A stretch of 64,000 nt of DNA from Shewanella mangrovisoli. Its GTDB lineage: Bacteria > Pseudomonadota > Gammaproteobacteria > Enterobacterales > Shewanellaceae. How positions within the stretch are numbered: position 1 is the stretch's first letter; the number at the start of each line of letters is the position of its first letter. Below the pieces are notes generated by a model. The model was given only the letters and a program-made list of their open reading frames with translations. It was not told the DNA's origin and made no database searches. Where the stretch lies: contig NZ_CP080412.1 in assembly GCF_019457635.1 (NCBI RefSeq), forward strand, positions 496,001 to 560,000, read 5' to 3'. Made by a program: the position numbers and the translations under genes. This document shows positions 1 through 9,337 of the stretch, piece by piece.

Positions 1-2114
1 GTTTTGGTCAGAATGCCAAGAGCGATGTGGATGTATGGTTAGTGCACCATGCACAGCTATGTGATGACGACTTAGCCTCAATCAAATTAAAAACCGAGCG
101 CTTAACCGCTTGGTTTGCTGAGTATCAATTTGAGGTGAACTTTTACTTGGTTCACCCGCAACAATTTTGTGGCGATATGTCGCAGCGTTCGGGTTGCCAA
201 TCGTCGATGGCCCATGAACACAGCGGCAGCACACAACATTGGCTATTGTTGGAGGAGTTTTACCGTAGCCAAATTCGGTTAGCGGGTAAAACCATTGCAT
301 GGTGGCCCGATGCCAAGCTCAATCCTGAGCTATTGTATCTAGGTAATGTGCACGAGCTGCCGGCGAGTGAGTACTTTGGGGCGTCGCTATGGCAGCTCTA
401 TAAAGGCCTCAATAAACCCCATAAGGCCTTAATAAAAGTACTGCTACTGGAAGCCTATGCGAGTGAATATCCCCATTCGCAACTGTTGTGCGACAGGTTG
501 TGGCAAAAGACCTTAGCGGGCGATTTCTCTACCTCTAACGATGCCTATTACGCGATCTATGAGGTCATCGAGGCTTACCTGTTAAAACAGAATGATAATC
601 GTCGACTCGAGATTGTACGCCGCTGTTTTTATCTCAAATGTGGCGTGTATTTGAGTGTTGCGGACCAAGGCAAAGACTGGCGCTACGCCAAAATGCAAAA
701 GCTCGTGCAAGAATGGCAGTGGCCCGACAGCTTGATTTCGACCTTAGATGACTGTGAGCATTGGCACAGCGGACAACTGAACTGGTTCAATGAGCAGCTC
801 AACGAGTTGCTGCTGGCGAGTTACCAGACGCTGCTGCGCTTCGCCTCGACCCATGAGTTGAACGAGGGACTCAGGATTGAAGAGCTGGGGATGCTCACCC
901 GCAAGCTGCACACTTACTTCAGCCAAGATGAAGACCAAATCGCTAAGTTAAACCTGCTTTGGAGCCGCTCGGTCGCCGAATCTGAAGTGACCATGGTGTC
1001 TAGCACCAAGGAAAACCAATACTACCTCTACCGCCAGGGGCCAAAGCCGCAAAATCTGTTGGGTGAATCGGCGATCTGCAAGGGAAAAACCCCCTCGGCA
1101 TTGATGATCTGGGCTTGCTTGAATGGTGTGTCGACGCCAGAAACCAAATGGTACGAGTTTGGCCAGAGTAAGGTTAAGTCTCGGCGCTTAACCGAGGCAT
1201 CAAGGCGACTGCTTAACTTTATCGACCACGACTGGCGGGTATCGAAACTCGACCTATGCCAGCCTTGGCATTTTAGAAAGCTTATTTTTGTACTTAATCT
1301 CGACTGCGACCCTACCGTCCACTGGCACGGGCAGGAGATGATGGTAGATGTGATGAATGCCAACGTGTTTTCATTGGGCCGTAAGAAGGAAAATATGCTC
1401 GGCGCCCTCGATGCCATCTGTCTCAATAGTTGGGGAGAGTGGCAATGCCACCGTTTTGAGGGCGAAACCGCGGTGTTACAGGCGCTATCGTTTGTCACCC
1501 CGGGATTAAGGCGAGCGACCCATCCAGTGGATATGGATGTGATTAGCTGCTCGCAAAAACTCAGACCTCAGCTTAAGTTAGCGGTGAAAAACCTGCTGAA
1601 ACAAACCGTGCGCCTCTGTCAACAGGTGCAACAATCGAGCACCTTAGTGCAGCCGCTGCAAATCAGCCATACCCGTTATGGGATCTTCTTTAATCCCTTG
1701 GGGATGGCGTATCAGGATTTGAGCGATGCCAAATCCTTCTATCAGCAGCTGTCACGCAGTCATCTAGTGCAATTGCCTCGGCCCGAGTTGGGCGACGATC
1801 CCTTTTCGAGTATGCCGAAAATTATTCAGAACTTTGCGGCTAAGGGAGCGATTCAATATTTCTTACGGCAGCGGCCCGAAAGCTTGGACGTGTTTATTCT
1901 CGATGAAGATAATCAGCTTAGCCATTATGTGCAGCCGGGCTCGAATATGGTGGAGTTGGTCAACAAAGTGAGTCATCACTATGTGTTTGATGAGTATTAT
2001 GCCGCGAAGGCGAGATTTAATATTCCGCAGTTTTTCCATCTGGTGCGGGTGGCGGGCGAGCTAACGGTGATGCCCTTTGGGGTCGATATCAATAACGCTA
2101 ACGTGGAGTTTTAA
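1..2114 (+). CDS. cyaA: class I adenylate cyclase, 5' end outside window
   Basis: Converts ATP to cAMP, the ligand of CRP, in the cytoplasm. The frame is already open at base 3 and reads FGQNAKSDVDVWLVHH. The SDVDVW motif is the nucleotidyltransferase metal-binding motif of class I cyclases (SDLDIW in E. coli), so roughly the first hundred residues lie upstream of the window. About 703 residues are present, including the long catalytic remainder and the regulatory C-terminal half (motifs such as RYGIFFNPLG). A GTG at 27 is only an internal codon. The gene converges on cyaY, as in many gammaproteobacteria. In Shewanella cAMP-CRP is known to control anaerobic respiration, which is relevant to the fumarate reductase operon in this window. 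The family call is very secure; only the N-terminus is missing. Confidence 0.96.
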   Translation, partial: FGQNAKSDVDVWLVHHAQLCDDDLASIKLKTERLTAWFAEYQFEVNFYLVHPQQFCGDMSQRSGCQSSMAHEHSGSTQHWLLLEEFYRSQIRLAGKTIAWWPDAKLNPELLYLGNVHELPASEYFGASLWQLYKGLNKPHKALIKVLLLEAYASEYPHSQLLCDRLWQKTLAGDFSTSNDAYYAIYEVIEAYLLKQNDNRRLEIVRRCFYLKCGVYLSVADQGKDWRYAKMQKLVQEWQWPDSLISTLDDCEHWHSGQLNWFNEQLNELLLASYQTLLRFASTHELNEGLRIEELGMLTRKLHTYFSQDEDQIAKLNLLWSRSVAESEVTMVSSTKENQYYLYRQGPKPQNLLGESAICKGKTPSALMIWACLNGVSTPETKWYEFGQSKVKSRRLTEASRRLLNFIDHDWRVSKLDLCQPWHFRKLIFVLNLDCDPTVHWHGQEMMVDVMNANVFSLGRKKENMLGALDAICLNSWGEWQCHRFEGETAVLQALSFVTPGLRRATHPVDMDVISCSQKLRPQLKLAVKNLLKQTVRLCQQVQQSSTLVQPLQISHTRYGIFFNPLGMAYQDLSDAKSFYQQLSRSHLVQLPRPELGDDPFSSMPKIIQNFAAKGAIQYFLRQRPESLDVFILDEDNQLSHYVQPGSNMVELVNKVSHHYVFDEYYAAKARFNIPQFFHLVRVAGELTVMPFGVDINNANVEF

Positions 2115-2133
2115 GCGGGAGTTGCTCCCGCTT
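2113..2133 (+). terminator. hairpin at cyaA stop codon
   Basis: A perfect 9-bp inverted repeat (AAGCGGGAG, loop TTG, CTCCCGCTT) overlaps the cyaA stop codon and lies between the convergent cyaA and cyaY. There is no long T-tract, so it may be a weak terminator or a 3' stabilising hairpin. Confidence 0.5.
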
Positions 2134-2153
2134 AGCAATGCTGCACGCGCTTA

Positions 2154-2483
2154 TTAGAAGCTCAGTGCGATACCGCTCTGGCGAAGGATGGAGTCCTGAA
2201 CAAAGGGCATAAACTCGCCGCCATTACGACCATCAATCCATTTACCATCAACAAAACCAAAGTGATAGCCACCGAAACGGGTCGCAACCCAAATCTCATG
2301 CAAAGGCTCTTGTTTGTTGATGACGATTTTCGAACCATCGACAAATTCCAGCTGTAACACGTTACCGCTGGCATCAATATCGACATCGGCGTCTTGTTCA
2401 TCAATTGCGGTTTCGATAGCGGTCTCTATCGCTTGGAACATGTCATCGGCGAGCTGGTGAAATTCTGTATCTGTCATGGCCAT
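2154..2483 (-). CDS. cyaY: frataxin-like iron donor CyaY
   Basis: Small cytosolic frataxin homolog of 109 residues, the family's usual length. It binds iron through acidic residues and modulates IscS-dependent Fe-S cluster assembly. Typical signatures are the acidic first helix ([17 protein letters not shown]), the acidic strand segment [10 protein letters not shown], and the beta-sheet core [24 protein letters not shown]. Two in-frame ATGs are possible (2483 and 2477). The upstream one has AAAGGACAG at better spacing and is used here. It lies tail-to-tail with cyaA and divergent from lptM, the usual arrangement in gammaproteobacteria. Confidence 0.95.
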   Translation of the reverse strand: MAMTDTEFHQLADDMFQAIETAIETAIDEQDADVDIDASGNVLQLEFVDGSKIVINKQEPLHEIWVATRFGGYHFGFVDGKWIDGRNGGEFMPFVQDSILRQSGIALSF

Positions 2484-2550
2484 GCATTTCTGTCCTTTGC
2501 TTTCGTCAAGATGGGTGCGATTATAAGGCTATTAGTCACCAGATGCACAG

Positions 2551-2745
2551 ATGTTGAGAAAAATGAGACTGTTTTTATTGTTATTGCTTGGTAGCCTATT
2601 CATTACAGCATGCGGTCAAAAAGGCCCCCTGTATAAATCCTCTCCCGCAGAGGTGAGTCAGCCTACAAAAATCAAGGCGCCGAAGAGTGAAGCAACACCA
2701 GCCGACACGGCGGAGCCTCAAGCTGAAACTGAAAAAACACAATAA
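2551..2745 (+). CDS. lptM: LptM/YifL-type small lipoprotein
   Basis: A 64-residue outer membrane lipoprotein. It has a charged start (MLRKMR), a run of leucines, and the lipobox ITAC followed by GQKGPLY, the hallmark of the YifL/LptM family. A low-complexity Lys/Pro/Glu/Ala-rich tail follows. In E. coli LptM stabilises and matures the LptD-LptE lipopolysaccharide translocon by assisting native disulfide formation; the role here is inferred from family and synteny (directly upstream of lysA-dapF, as in E. coli). The start could also be the second Met at 2563. It is probably the first gene of the lptM-lysA-dapF-DUF484-xerC-yigB run. Confidence 0.88.
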   Translation: MLRKMRLFLLLLLGSLFITACGQKGPLYKSSPAEVSQPTKIKAPKSEATPADTAEPQAETEKTQ

Positions 2746-2787
2746 TAATCAGCATAATTACAACAAAGCGCAGTAAGGAATCGGACA

Positions 2788-4032
2788 TTGGATCACTTTC
2801 TCTACCAAGACAATACCCTGTACGCCGAAGGCTGTCGGGTCAATGATTTAGCCCAGCAGTATGGCACGCCACTGTATATCTATTCCCGTGCGACGCTCGA
2901 ACGTCACTGGCATGCGTTTAATAATGCGGTGGCCGACCATCCACATTTAGTGTGTTACGCGGTGAAAGCCAACTCGAACTTAGCCGTACTTAACGTCTTG
3001 GCTCGTTTAGGCAGTGGTTTTGATATTGTCTCGGGCGGTGAGTTAGCGCGGGTGATTGAAGCCGGTGGCGACCCTGCCAAAGTGGTGTTTTCGGGCGTGG
3101 GTAAAACCGTTGCCGAAATGGAGCAGGCGCTTAACCTTGGTATTTATTGCTTTAACGTCGAATCGAGCGCCGAGCTTGAACAACTTAATGACGTTGCAGG
3201 CCGCTTAGGTAAAGTTGCCCCTGTGTCGCTGCGGGTGAATCCCGATGTCGATGCCGGTACGCATCCATATATCTCAACCGGCCTTAAAGAGAACAAATTT
3301 GGTATCGCCATGGATGAGGCCGAAGTCGTATTCGCCCGTGCCCATGCGCTGCCACATTTGCAGGTCAAAGGGGTCGATTGCCATATTGGTTCACAGCTGA
3401 CCGAGATCCAGCCTTTCCTCGATGCGATGGACAGAATGTTAGCCCTTATCGACCGTCTGGCCGAGCAAGGCATAGTGATTGAACACTTCGATGTGGGTGG
3501 TGGTTTAGGGGTAACCTATGACGATGAAACCCCGCCGCATCCCGATGTTTACGCCGCTGCACTGCTCGCGCGTTTAGGCGATCGTAAGCTCAAGTTAATT
3601 TTCGAGCCGGGTCGCGCCATTGCTGCTAACGCGGGGATTTTCGTCACTCAGGTGCTGTACCTTAAAGAAAACAGCGACAAGCGTTTTGCGATTGTCGACG
3701 GCGCGATGAACGACTTAATTCGCCCCGCACTCTATAGCGCTTGGCAAAATATCATTCCGGTAAACCCAAGGGATGAACAGGCGCAAGTATTTGATATCGT
3801 AGGGCCAGTGTGCGAAACCGGTGACTTTTTAGGTAAAGACAGAGCACTCGCGATTACGGCGGGGGATTTACTGGTTGTGCGCTCGAGCGGGGCCTACGGT
3901 TTTGCTATGGCTTCTAACTATAACACTCGTCCGCGTGCGGCCGAGGTGATGGTCGATGGTGACAAGGCTTATCTGGTGCGTGAACGAGAAAAATTAGCGC
4001 AGCTCTGGCAAGGTGAGCAACTCCTGCCGTAA
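2788..4032 (+). CDS. lysA: diaminopimelate decarboxylase
   Basis: PLP-dependent decarboxylation of meso-diaminopimelate to L-lysine, the last step of lysine synthesis. The 414 residues match the usual length. Lys60 in CYAVKAN is the Schiff-base lysine of the alanine-racemase-like TIM barrel. HIGSQ, the glycine-rich DVGGGLG phosphate-binding loop, EPGRAI, and CETGDFLGKDR (active-site Cys donated across the dimer) are all present. The start codon is TTG, preceded by TAAGGA, and no ATG fits better. It sits between lptM and dapF, so the gene that consumes DAP and the one that makes it are adjacent. Confidence 0.97.
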   Translation: MDHFLYQDNTLYAEGCRVNDLAQQYGTPLYIYSRATLERHWHAFNNAVADHPHLVCYAVKANSNLAVLNVLARLGSGFDIVSGGELARVIEAGGDPAKVVFSGVGKTVAEMEQALNLGIYCFNVESSAELEQLNDVAGRLGKVAPVSLRVNPDVDAGTHPYISTGLKENKFGIAMDEAEVVFARAHALPHLQVKGVDCHIGSQLTEIQPFLDAMDRMLALIDRLAEQGIVIEHFDVGGGLGVTYDDETPPHPDVYAAALLARLGDRKLKLIFEPGRAIAANAGIFVTQVLYLKENSDKRFAIVDGAMNDLIRPALYSAWQNIIPVNPRDEQAQVFDIVGPVCETGDFLGKDRALAITAGDLLVVRSSGAYGFAMASNYNTRPRAAEVMVDGDKAYLVREREKLAQLWQGEQLLP

Positions 4033-4102
4033 ACTAGAAAATTATATTGATTCAGGCGCTTGGCTAGTTAATGGCGGCGCCTAGGCTTAAAGGATAAGTA
4101 TC

Positions 4103-4930
4103 TTGATCCAATTCACTAAGATGCACGGACTGGGCAACGATTTTATGGTGGTCGATGGTGTCACGCAGAACGTGTTCTTTTCGCCTGAGCAGATCCGCCG
4201 TTTAGCCGACCGTAACTTTGGCATAGGTTTCGACCAACTTTTGCTGGTTGAGCCGCCCTATGATCCCGATTTGGATTTTCACTATCGTATCTTTAATGCC
4301 GACGGTGGTGAGGTCGAAAACTGCGGTAATGGCGCCCGTTGTTTTGCGCGCTTTGTTCGCAATAAAGGGCTGACGAATAAGAATAAAATTCGCGTGAGCA
4401 CCTCTACGGGGAAGATGACTCTGCGCCTCGAACGAGACGGCACCGTTACTGTGAACATGGGCGTGCCCGTGCTCGACCCTAGCCAAATTCCTTTCAAAGC
4501 CAAAAAGGCTGAAAAAACCTATCTGTTGCAAACGCCGCAACAAACCTTTTTATGTGGCGCGGCCTCTATGGGTAACCCCCATTGCGTGCTCGATGTCGAA
4601 GATGTTGCTAACGCCAATGTCGCCGAAATTGGTGCACTGCTCACTAAGCATGAGCGCTTCCCGCGCGGAGTAAACGTTGGCTTTATGCAGGTGGTAAATT
4701 CGGGCCATATCAAGCTTAGAGTTTATGAACGTGGTGCGGCCGAGACTTTAGCCTGCGGCACTGGCGCTTGTGCCGCCGTGGTGGTAGGGCAGATCCAAGG
4801 TAAACTTGACCAACAGGTGCGTGTCGACTTGCCGGGTGGCACCTTAACCATCAATTGGGAAGGCGAAGGTAAGCCCTTGTGGATGACGGGACCTGCGCAG
4901 CACGTTTACGATGGACAAATTCAGTTATGA
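4103..4930 (+). CDS. dapF: diaminopimelate epimerase
   Basis: Cofactor-independent epimerase converting LL-DAP to meso-DAP for lysine and peptidoglycan. The 275 residues show both half-site cysteines of the two-base mechanism: Cys74 in ENCGNGARC and the second in [10 protein letters not shown] near residue 218. The N-terminal MHGLGNDF motif is typical. The start is TTG (TTGATCCAA) after AAGGATAAG, the second TTG start in a row. Its stop overlaps the ATG of the DUF484 gene (ATGA), indicating translational coupling. Confidence 0.97.
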   Translation: MIQFTKMHGLGNDFMVVDGVTQNVFFSPEQIRRLADRNFGIGFDQLLLVEPPYDPDLDFHYRIFNADGGEVENCGNGARCFARFVRNKGLTNKNKIRVSTSTGKMTLRLERDGTVTVNMGVPVLDPSQIPFKAKKAEKTYLLQTPQQTFLCGAASMGNPHCVLDVEDVANANVAEIGALLTKHERFPRGVNVGFMQVVNSGHIKLRVYERGAAETLACGTGACAAVVVGQIQGKLDQQVRVDLPGGTLTINWEGEGKPLWMTGPAQHVYDGQIQL

Positions 4931-5562
4931 CCGAGCCTTTGATGCCGCAGACCGATCTTCCCTTCGATGAGTTGATTATTCGCGAGTACCTACTCGATAA
5001 CCCTGACTTTTTTAATCGTTATCCCGAGCTGTTATTGGCGATGCGTTTGCCCCATTCGGAGCGCGGCGCGATTTCTTTGGTCGAGCGTCGTCAAGAGTTG
5101 CTGCGCCAACGGGTTGGGCAACTCGAAGAGGAAATCACCAGTCTGCTGGCGATGGCGGCGCGCAATGAAAAGATATTCCTCTTCAATACCGAGCTGTCTT
5201 TTAAATTACTTAATTGCGTTAATTTAGAAGCGCTTAAAGAAGTGCTGGCCGATAGTTTAAAGACGCAGTTTAATTTTACCCACGTGCGTCTGATCAGCGT
5301 GTTAGATGCCGATGTGGAGATGCAAGCGATTTGGGCGCAGCGTCTGCGTAAGGATTACTACTTTGGCCGCTTAACTCAGCAGGAAGCGAAACGCCTGTTT
5401 GGTAGCGAAGTGGGATCTGTCGCGTTAGTGAAGTTAGCCGATGAAATTCCGATGATTTTTGCCGTTGCCAGCCAAGATGCGGCGCATTTCCATCCCGATA
5501 TGGACAATATGTTGCTCGAACAATTACGCCGATTACTCGCACATATGCTGGCCAAGCTTTAA
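4927..5562 (+). CDS. DUF484 family protein
   Basis: A 211-residue cytoplasmic protein of the DUF484 (YigA) family, which is predicted to have a GAF-like fold. The N-terminus has the family pattern [16 protein letters not shown] followed by [23 protein letters not shown], a predicted coiled coil. No function is established; the strict association with dapF and xerC suggests a housekeeping role. The start is ATG 4927, overlapping the dapF stop by four bases; a longer in-frame reading back to 4879 lies inside dapF and is not used. The stop is followed closely by xerC. Confidence 0.88.
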   Translation: MTEPLMPQTDLPFDELIIREYLLDNPDFFNRYPELLLAMRLPHSERGAISLVERRQELLRQRVGQLEEEITSLLAMAARNEKIFLFNTELSFKLLNCVNLEALKEVLADSLKTQFNFTHVRLISVLDADVEMQAIWAQRLRKDYYFGRLTQQEAKRLFGSEVGSVALVKLADEIPMIFAVASQDAAHFHPDMDNMLLEQLRRLLAHMLAKL

Positions 5563-5610
5563 GGTAGATGGCTCGCCTTGCCTCAATTCCCTAATGATGA
5601 GGAGCTGGAG

Positions 5611-6510
5611 ATGACCCCGCAGTGTCAGTCCTATTTGCGGCAGTTTGAAACCTATATGCAGTCTGAGCGCCAGTTATCGGCGCATACGGTTCGCAATTAT
5701 ATGTACGAGTTGCAGCGGGGGAGTGAGTTACTGCCCGAGGGCGTTGATTTGCTCAATGTGGGCCGTGAGCATTGGCAACAGGTGCTGGCTAAGCTGCACC
5801 GCAAGGGCTTGAGCCCGCGCTCGCTATCATTGTGGTTGTCGGCCATCAAACAGTGGGGAGAGTTTTTATTGCGCACAGGCGTGATTGAACTCAATCCCGC
5901 CAAGGGCCTGAGCGCACCCAAACAGGCCAAACCGTTACCTAAGAATATCGACGTCGATTCTATCTCGCATCTGCTCGCGATTGAGGGTAATGATCCGCTA
6001 ACCCTGCGTGATAAAGCCATTATGGAGCTGTTCTACTCCAGCGGGTTGCGTTTGGCGGAACTGGCGGCGCTGGATTTATCCAGTGTGCAATACGACCAGC
6101 ATGAAGTACGCGTGTTAGGCAAAGGCAACAAAGAGCGCATCGTCCCCGTTGGGCGTTACGCCATAGAGGCCATCAGCGCTTGGCTTAAGTGCCGCAAACA
6201 AATTTCCTGTGAAGATAACGCATTGTTTGTCACCGAGAAGGGCAAGCGTTTATCCCATCGCAGCATTCAGGCGCGTATGAGCAAATGGGGTCAGGAGCAG
6301 GCGCTTTCTATGCGGGTGCATCCCCATAAGTTACGCCATTCCTTTGCGACGCACATGCTGGAATCCAGTGCCGATTTACGGGCGGTGCAGGAATTATTAG
6401 GTCACGAAAACCTGTCGACCACGCAAATTTATACCAGTTTAGATTTCCAACACTTAGCTAAGGTGTATGATAACGCCCATCCTAGAGCGAAAAAACAACA
6501 GGATAAATAA
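5611..6510 (+). CDS. xerC: tyrosine recombinase XerC
   Basis: Site-specific recombinase that acts with XerD at dif to resolve chromosome dimers. The N-terminal SAM-like DNA-binding domain ([19 protein letters not shown]) is followed by the catalytic domain with [12 protein letters not shown] (first Arg), [14 protein letters not shown] (His-x-x-Arg), [14 protein letters not shown] (His and nucleophile Tyr). At 299 residues it has the normal length. I chose ATG 5611 because GAGGAGCTGGAG precedes it closely; a TTG at 5578 would add 11 residues. Its stop overlaps the start of the downstream HAD gene. Confidence 0.95.
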   Translation: MTPQCQSYLRQFETYMQSERQLSAHTVRNYMYELQRGSELLPEGVDLLNVGREHWQQVLAKLHRKGLSPRSLSLWLSAIKQWGEFLLRTGVIELNPAKGLSAPKQAKPLPKNIDVDSISHLLAIEGNDPLTLRDKAIMELFYSSGLRLAELAALDLSSVQYDQHEVRVLGKGNKERIVPVGRYAIEAISAWLKCRKQISCEDNALFVTEKGKRLSHRSIQARMSKWGQEQALSMRVHPHKLRHSFATHMLESSADLRAVQELLGHENLSTTQIYTSLDFQHLAKVYDNAHPRAKKQQDK

Positions 6511-7232
6511 TGCGTTGTTATCTTAGACCCCAGAATATTCGTGCGATCAGCTTCGATCTCGACGATACCTTATACGATAACGAGCCTCATATTCTGAATG
6601 CCGAAGCCGAGCTAACGCAGTTTTTGCATCAGGCTTTTCCGCTGACGCAGGCTTGGCAATCGCAGCAATGGCGACTACTCAAGTTGCAGCTGATACAGCA
6701 AAATCCTGCCCTAGCCCATGACACCTCGGCGGCGCGAATTGCGACCCTGCACAAAGGCTTATCGCTGCTCGGTTATAGCGAGCCTGAGGCAAAACGGGGC
6801 GCGCAGGAAGGCTTGGATTGTTTTTATTTCCATCGCAGCCATTTTCAGGTTTCAGACGACGTCTTGGCGTTACTTATACGCTTATCGGCCCATTTTCGGT
6901 TGATTGGTATCACCAATGGCAATGTGGACGCAGAGCGTATTGGCTTAAGTAATGTGTTCGAATTTGTGCTGCATCCTGGCAGTGGTGTACGGATGAAGCC
7001 TGCTAAGGATATGTTTTCACAGGCCTGCGAAAGACTAGATATCGGCTTAGATGAACTGCTGCACGTTGGCGATAGTATGAATGCCGATGTTCGAGGTGCA
7101 CGCTTAGCAGGGTGCCAGTCGGTTTGGCTCAACCCGAGTTTTGGCCGCGTGGCGTCGCTGCCTATCGCAGCACTCTTACCCCATATGGAAATTGCGACCC
7201 TCGATGCGCTACTGGAGATGTTGCTGCCTTAA
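6510..7232 (+). CDS. yigB: YigB-like HAD phosphatase
   Basis: Cytoplasmic haloacid dehalogenase-superfamily phosphatase of 240 residues. Motif I is SFDLDDTLYDN (nucleophile Asp16, acid Asp18), motif II is GITNGN, a conserved Lys lies in MKPAKDMF, and motif IV is HVGDSMNADVRGA. A helical C1 cap lies between motifs I and II. E. coli YigB dephosphorylates FMN in riboflavin metabolism and is also encoded just after xerC; the substrate here is inferred from that. Start ATG overlaps the xerC stop by one base (TAATG), so it is probably co-translated. Confidence 0.88.
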   Translation: MRCYLRPQNIRAISFDLDDTLYDNEPHILNAEAELTQFLHQAFPLTQAWQSQQWRLLKLQLIQQNPALAHDTSAARIATLHKGLSLLGYSEPEAKRGAQEGLDCFYFHRSHFQVSDDVLALLIRLSAHFRLIGITNGNVDAERIGLSNVFEFVLHPGSGVRMKPAKDMFSQACERLDIGLDELLHVGDSMNADVRGARLAGCQSVWLNPSFGRVASLPIAALLPHMEIATLDALLEMLLP

Positions 7233-7378
7233 CTTGGTTTAAGAACTGGAGCGATGTTATCGGTTGAATTAAGCGATAGCTTTAGGTGATAAGGATCAAA
7301 GACTGCTTCGCGGCTTTACCGTAGAGTGTTCACAATCATTTCACTCGGTTGTTACGCCATCACTAACAAGGAATTTGT

Positions 7379-7957
7379 ATGGTGCGTTTAAGTCTGTTGC
7401 TGCTCTTGAGTCTATCCTTTATTGCCCCCGCCTCGGCGCACGAAATCCACTCCGGTGGTGGTTTTATGGCGGGCTTTAATCACCCCGTTTTAGGCTTTGA
7501 CCATCTCCTTGCCATGCTTAGTGTGGGTATGCTCAGTACTCAATTGGGCGGCCGCGCCATTTGGACTGTGCCTTTAGCCTTTATGTGTTTTATGTTGGTG
7601 GGTGGCATTTTAGGTCTTTATGCGATTCCTGTGCCCTTTGTCGAAATTGGCATTGCGCTATCTGTCTTATTGCTTGGGCTCGCGATAGCCTTCGACCGCC
7701 AACTTCCGCTATTGTTTGCCATGGCCTTTGTGGGCGTGTTTGCGATTTTCCATGGTCATGCCCATGGGATGGAAATGCCTGAACTCGCCAGTCCCGTACT
7801 CTATGCCTTCGGTTTCTTGTTTGGCACTGCGGTCATTCATCTCGGCGGGGTCATGTTGGGATTAGGCATGCAGCGCCTGACGGGCCAGCGCAGCTTAATG
7901 CGCATATCGGGCGTGGCGATTGCAGCCATGGGTGGATATTTACTCGCAGGCTTTTAA
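7379..7957 (+). CDS. hupE: HupE/UreJ family membrane protein
   Basis: A 192-residue inner membrane protein with an N-terminal signal peptide (LLLLLSLSFIAPASA) and about six membrane segments. The signature after cleavage, HEIHSGGGFMAGFNHPVLGFDHLLAM, is the HupE/UreJ motif, with several conserved His and Asp thought to bind metal. A second His-rich stretch HGHAHGMEMPE follows the central helices. Family members are nickel or cobalt permeases for hydrogenase or urease assembly. No hydrogenase or urease gene lies nearby, so the cargo and partner here are unknown. It is tail-to-tail with the AlbA_2 gene, four bases apart. Confidence 0.9.
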   Translation: MVRLSLLLLLSLSFIAPASAHEIHSGGGFMAGFNHPVLGFDHLLAMLSVGMLSTQLGGRAIWTVPLAFMCFMLVGGILGLYAIPVPFVEIGIALSVLLLGLAIAFDRQLPLLFAMAFVGVFAIFHGHAHGMEMPELASPVLYAFGFLFGTAVIHLGGVMLGLGMQRLTGQRSLMRISGVAIAAMGGYLLAGF

Positions 7958-7961
7958 TGGT

Positions 7962-8465
7962 TTAACGCGCCTTGAGTTGCTTAGTGCAATGATGGGCGCG
8001 GCGCAGCATTTGCGTGACCTGTCTTCGGCTGGCGTGCATGTCGGCATCCCCCACGCGAAAATAAGTCCCCGTATAAGCATCGGTGCCGATAAACACCGGC
8101 TTAAGGTGCTCTGGCGCGAGTGGTACACGAATTCTTATCAGCTTTTTATTCATAATTTCAATTAGCTGCACATCGGAAATCGCTAGAATATTATGGCTGG
8201 TACGGCTTGGATCATCGAGGATCTCCCAAAACTCCTGCAACACGGGTAGGGGATTCGGAATGCCTTCAATGGTGAAATGACCGTGTTCTTCACGTACCCC
8301 GAGGATAATCTCGCCACCTAAGGTGTTGGCGAAGGAGCTATAGGTCGCCCAAATATCTTCGGGGAGTTGACCTTGGCCATCGCGTCCTCGCGCGAGTTTA
8401 AACTCCACTTGGGCGGATTCATGCAGTGAACCAATATCATCGAGTGCGAATGTTGGGTATGTCAT
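7962..8465 (-). CDS. AlbA_2 (Schlafen-like) domain protein
   Basis: A 167-residue cytoplasmic protein. The sequence SAQVEFKLARGRDGQGQLPEDIWATYSSFANTLGGEIILGV has the pattern of the AlbA_2/Schlafen domain (E-x-K, then F-A-N-T-x-G-G-x-I-x-x-G-V). Larger relatives carry this domain before an ATP-binding and winged-helix region; here only the single domain and a short tail exist. Tail features include GTYFRVGDADMHASRRQV. Some AlbA_2-like proteins bind or cleave nucleic acid, but no function can be assigned. ATG 8465 is preceded by AAGGAG at good spacing; an upstream ATG at 8510 lacks this. Confidence 0.72.
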   Translation of the reverse strand: MTYPTFALDDIGSLHESAQVEFKLARGRDGQGQLPEDIWATYSSFANTLGGEIILGVREEHGHFTIEGIPNPLPVLQEFWEILDDPSRTSHNILAISDVQLIEIMNKKLIRIRVPLAPEHLKPVFIGTDAYTGTYFRVGDADMHASRRQVTQMLRRAHHCTKQLKAR

Positions 8466-8516
8466 GGCGGCGGCTCCTTGCGTAGCACACCACTTTTTGT
8501 AACATGCCAAAATAAC

Positions 8517-8542
8517 AAAGGCCAGCAGTTGTGCTGGCCTTT
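8517..8542 (-). terminator. terminator downstream of ytfE
   Basis: Perfect 11-bp stem (AAAGGCCAGCA, loop GTTG, TGCTGGCCTTT) about 20 bases after the ytfE stop, followed on the minus strand by a short T-rich run (TTTGTTATTTT). Confidence 0.8.
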
Positions 8543-8563
8543 GCTGTGAGCGAGCAGTCTGTA

Positions 8564-9310
8564 CTAGGCGAGTTGCAGCGCCTTAGGGAAGAGAATGTTG
8601 TTCTCTAAATGGATGTGTCGGTGCAGGTCCGCCTCAAATTCGACCAGAGTCGCGTAACAAACGCGCCATGTGGTGCAGGCGTATTCCGGCGGCGTAAAGT
8701 CATTGGTTAACTCGTGTAGCTTTTGCAAAATTTGCCCAGCTTCTTCGTGCTCGTATTGCATCGCATTGATGGGGTTGCCTATATGGCCGAAACAACCTTG
8801 TACTTGCTCGCCTTGGCTCATGGCGCGGATCGCCGGGAAGAGGATATTTTCTTCCTTCATCAAATGCGGCATTAAGTCTTCGATTAAGGCGCGCACCCAG
8901 CCAGCGAAGGGAATAATCTCCGCATAATGCTCGCCATGGGCGCGTACCATTTTCTCTGAATATTCGAGTAATAACGGTGCCTTAGCGCGAACGTATTGAT
9001 GGTGGGTGCGCTCGATATAATCGATCAACTGATCGAGTGGCAATTGATTGAGTTCATCTTCTTTAGCACCCGAGTGGGAAACGGCCTCCAGTGCGGCGAC
9101 GACTTGCTCAGGATTGGCCTCTGCTCGCTCGCAGGCATTGGCGAGTGCTCGACCACCCCCGCAACAGAAATCGATACCAAATTGGCTAAATACGTGGGCG
9201 CGGCGAAAATCCTCAGCGACCAATTCACCCACTTTGCGTTCAAGCCATGGGGTGATTGAGGTTGACGGTGCTTCAACTGGGTTTTCGGATGAGAGATGGG
9301 CAGATAACAT
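8564..9310 (-). CDS. ytfE: di-iron Fe-S cluster repair protein (RIC)
   Basis: YtfE/ScdA/DnrN family protein of 248 residues that repairs Fe-S clusters damaged by nitric oxide or oxidative stress. The N-terminal ScdA domain contains FSQFGIDFCCGGG with the conserved Cys-Cys. The C-terminal hemerythrin-like four-helix bundle supplies di-iron ligands in HHQYV, HLMKEENILFPAI, YEHEEAG and HIHLENNILFP. Start ATG 9310 is chosen for the GGAGTG just upstream; longer in-frame starts at 9373 and 9343 lie in the promoter region. It is monocistronic, ending at a clear terminator. An NsrR-like palindrome just upstream suggests NO-responsive control. Confidence 0.92.
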   Translation of the reverse strand: MLSAHLSSENPVEAPSTSITPWLERKVGELVAEDFRRAHVFSQFGIDFCCGGGRALANACERAEANPEQVVAALEAVSHSGAKEDELNQLPLDQLIDYIERTHHQYVRAKAPLLLEYSEKMVRAHGEHYAEIIPFAGWVRALIEDLMPHLMKEENILFPAIRAMSQGEQVQGCFGHIGNPINAMQYEHEEAGQILQKLHELTNDFTPPEYACTTWRVCYATLVEFEADLHRHIHLENNILFPKALQLA

Positions 9311-9337
9311 AGCAACACTCCAAAGCGAGAATAATTT

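Noticed and set aside
1028..1498. 156-codon frame antisense to cyaA
   Set aside because: Lies wholly inside cyaA, reads as a shadow of its codon pattern, and has no recognisable domain.
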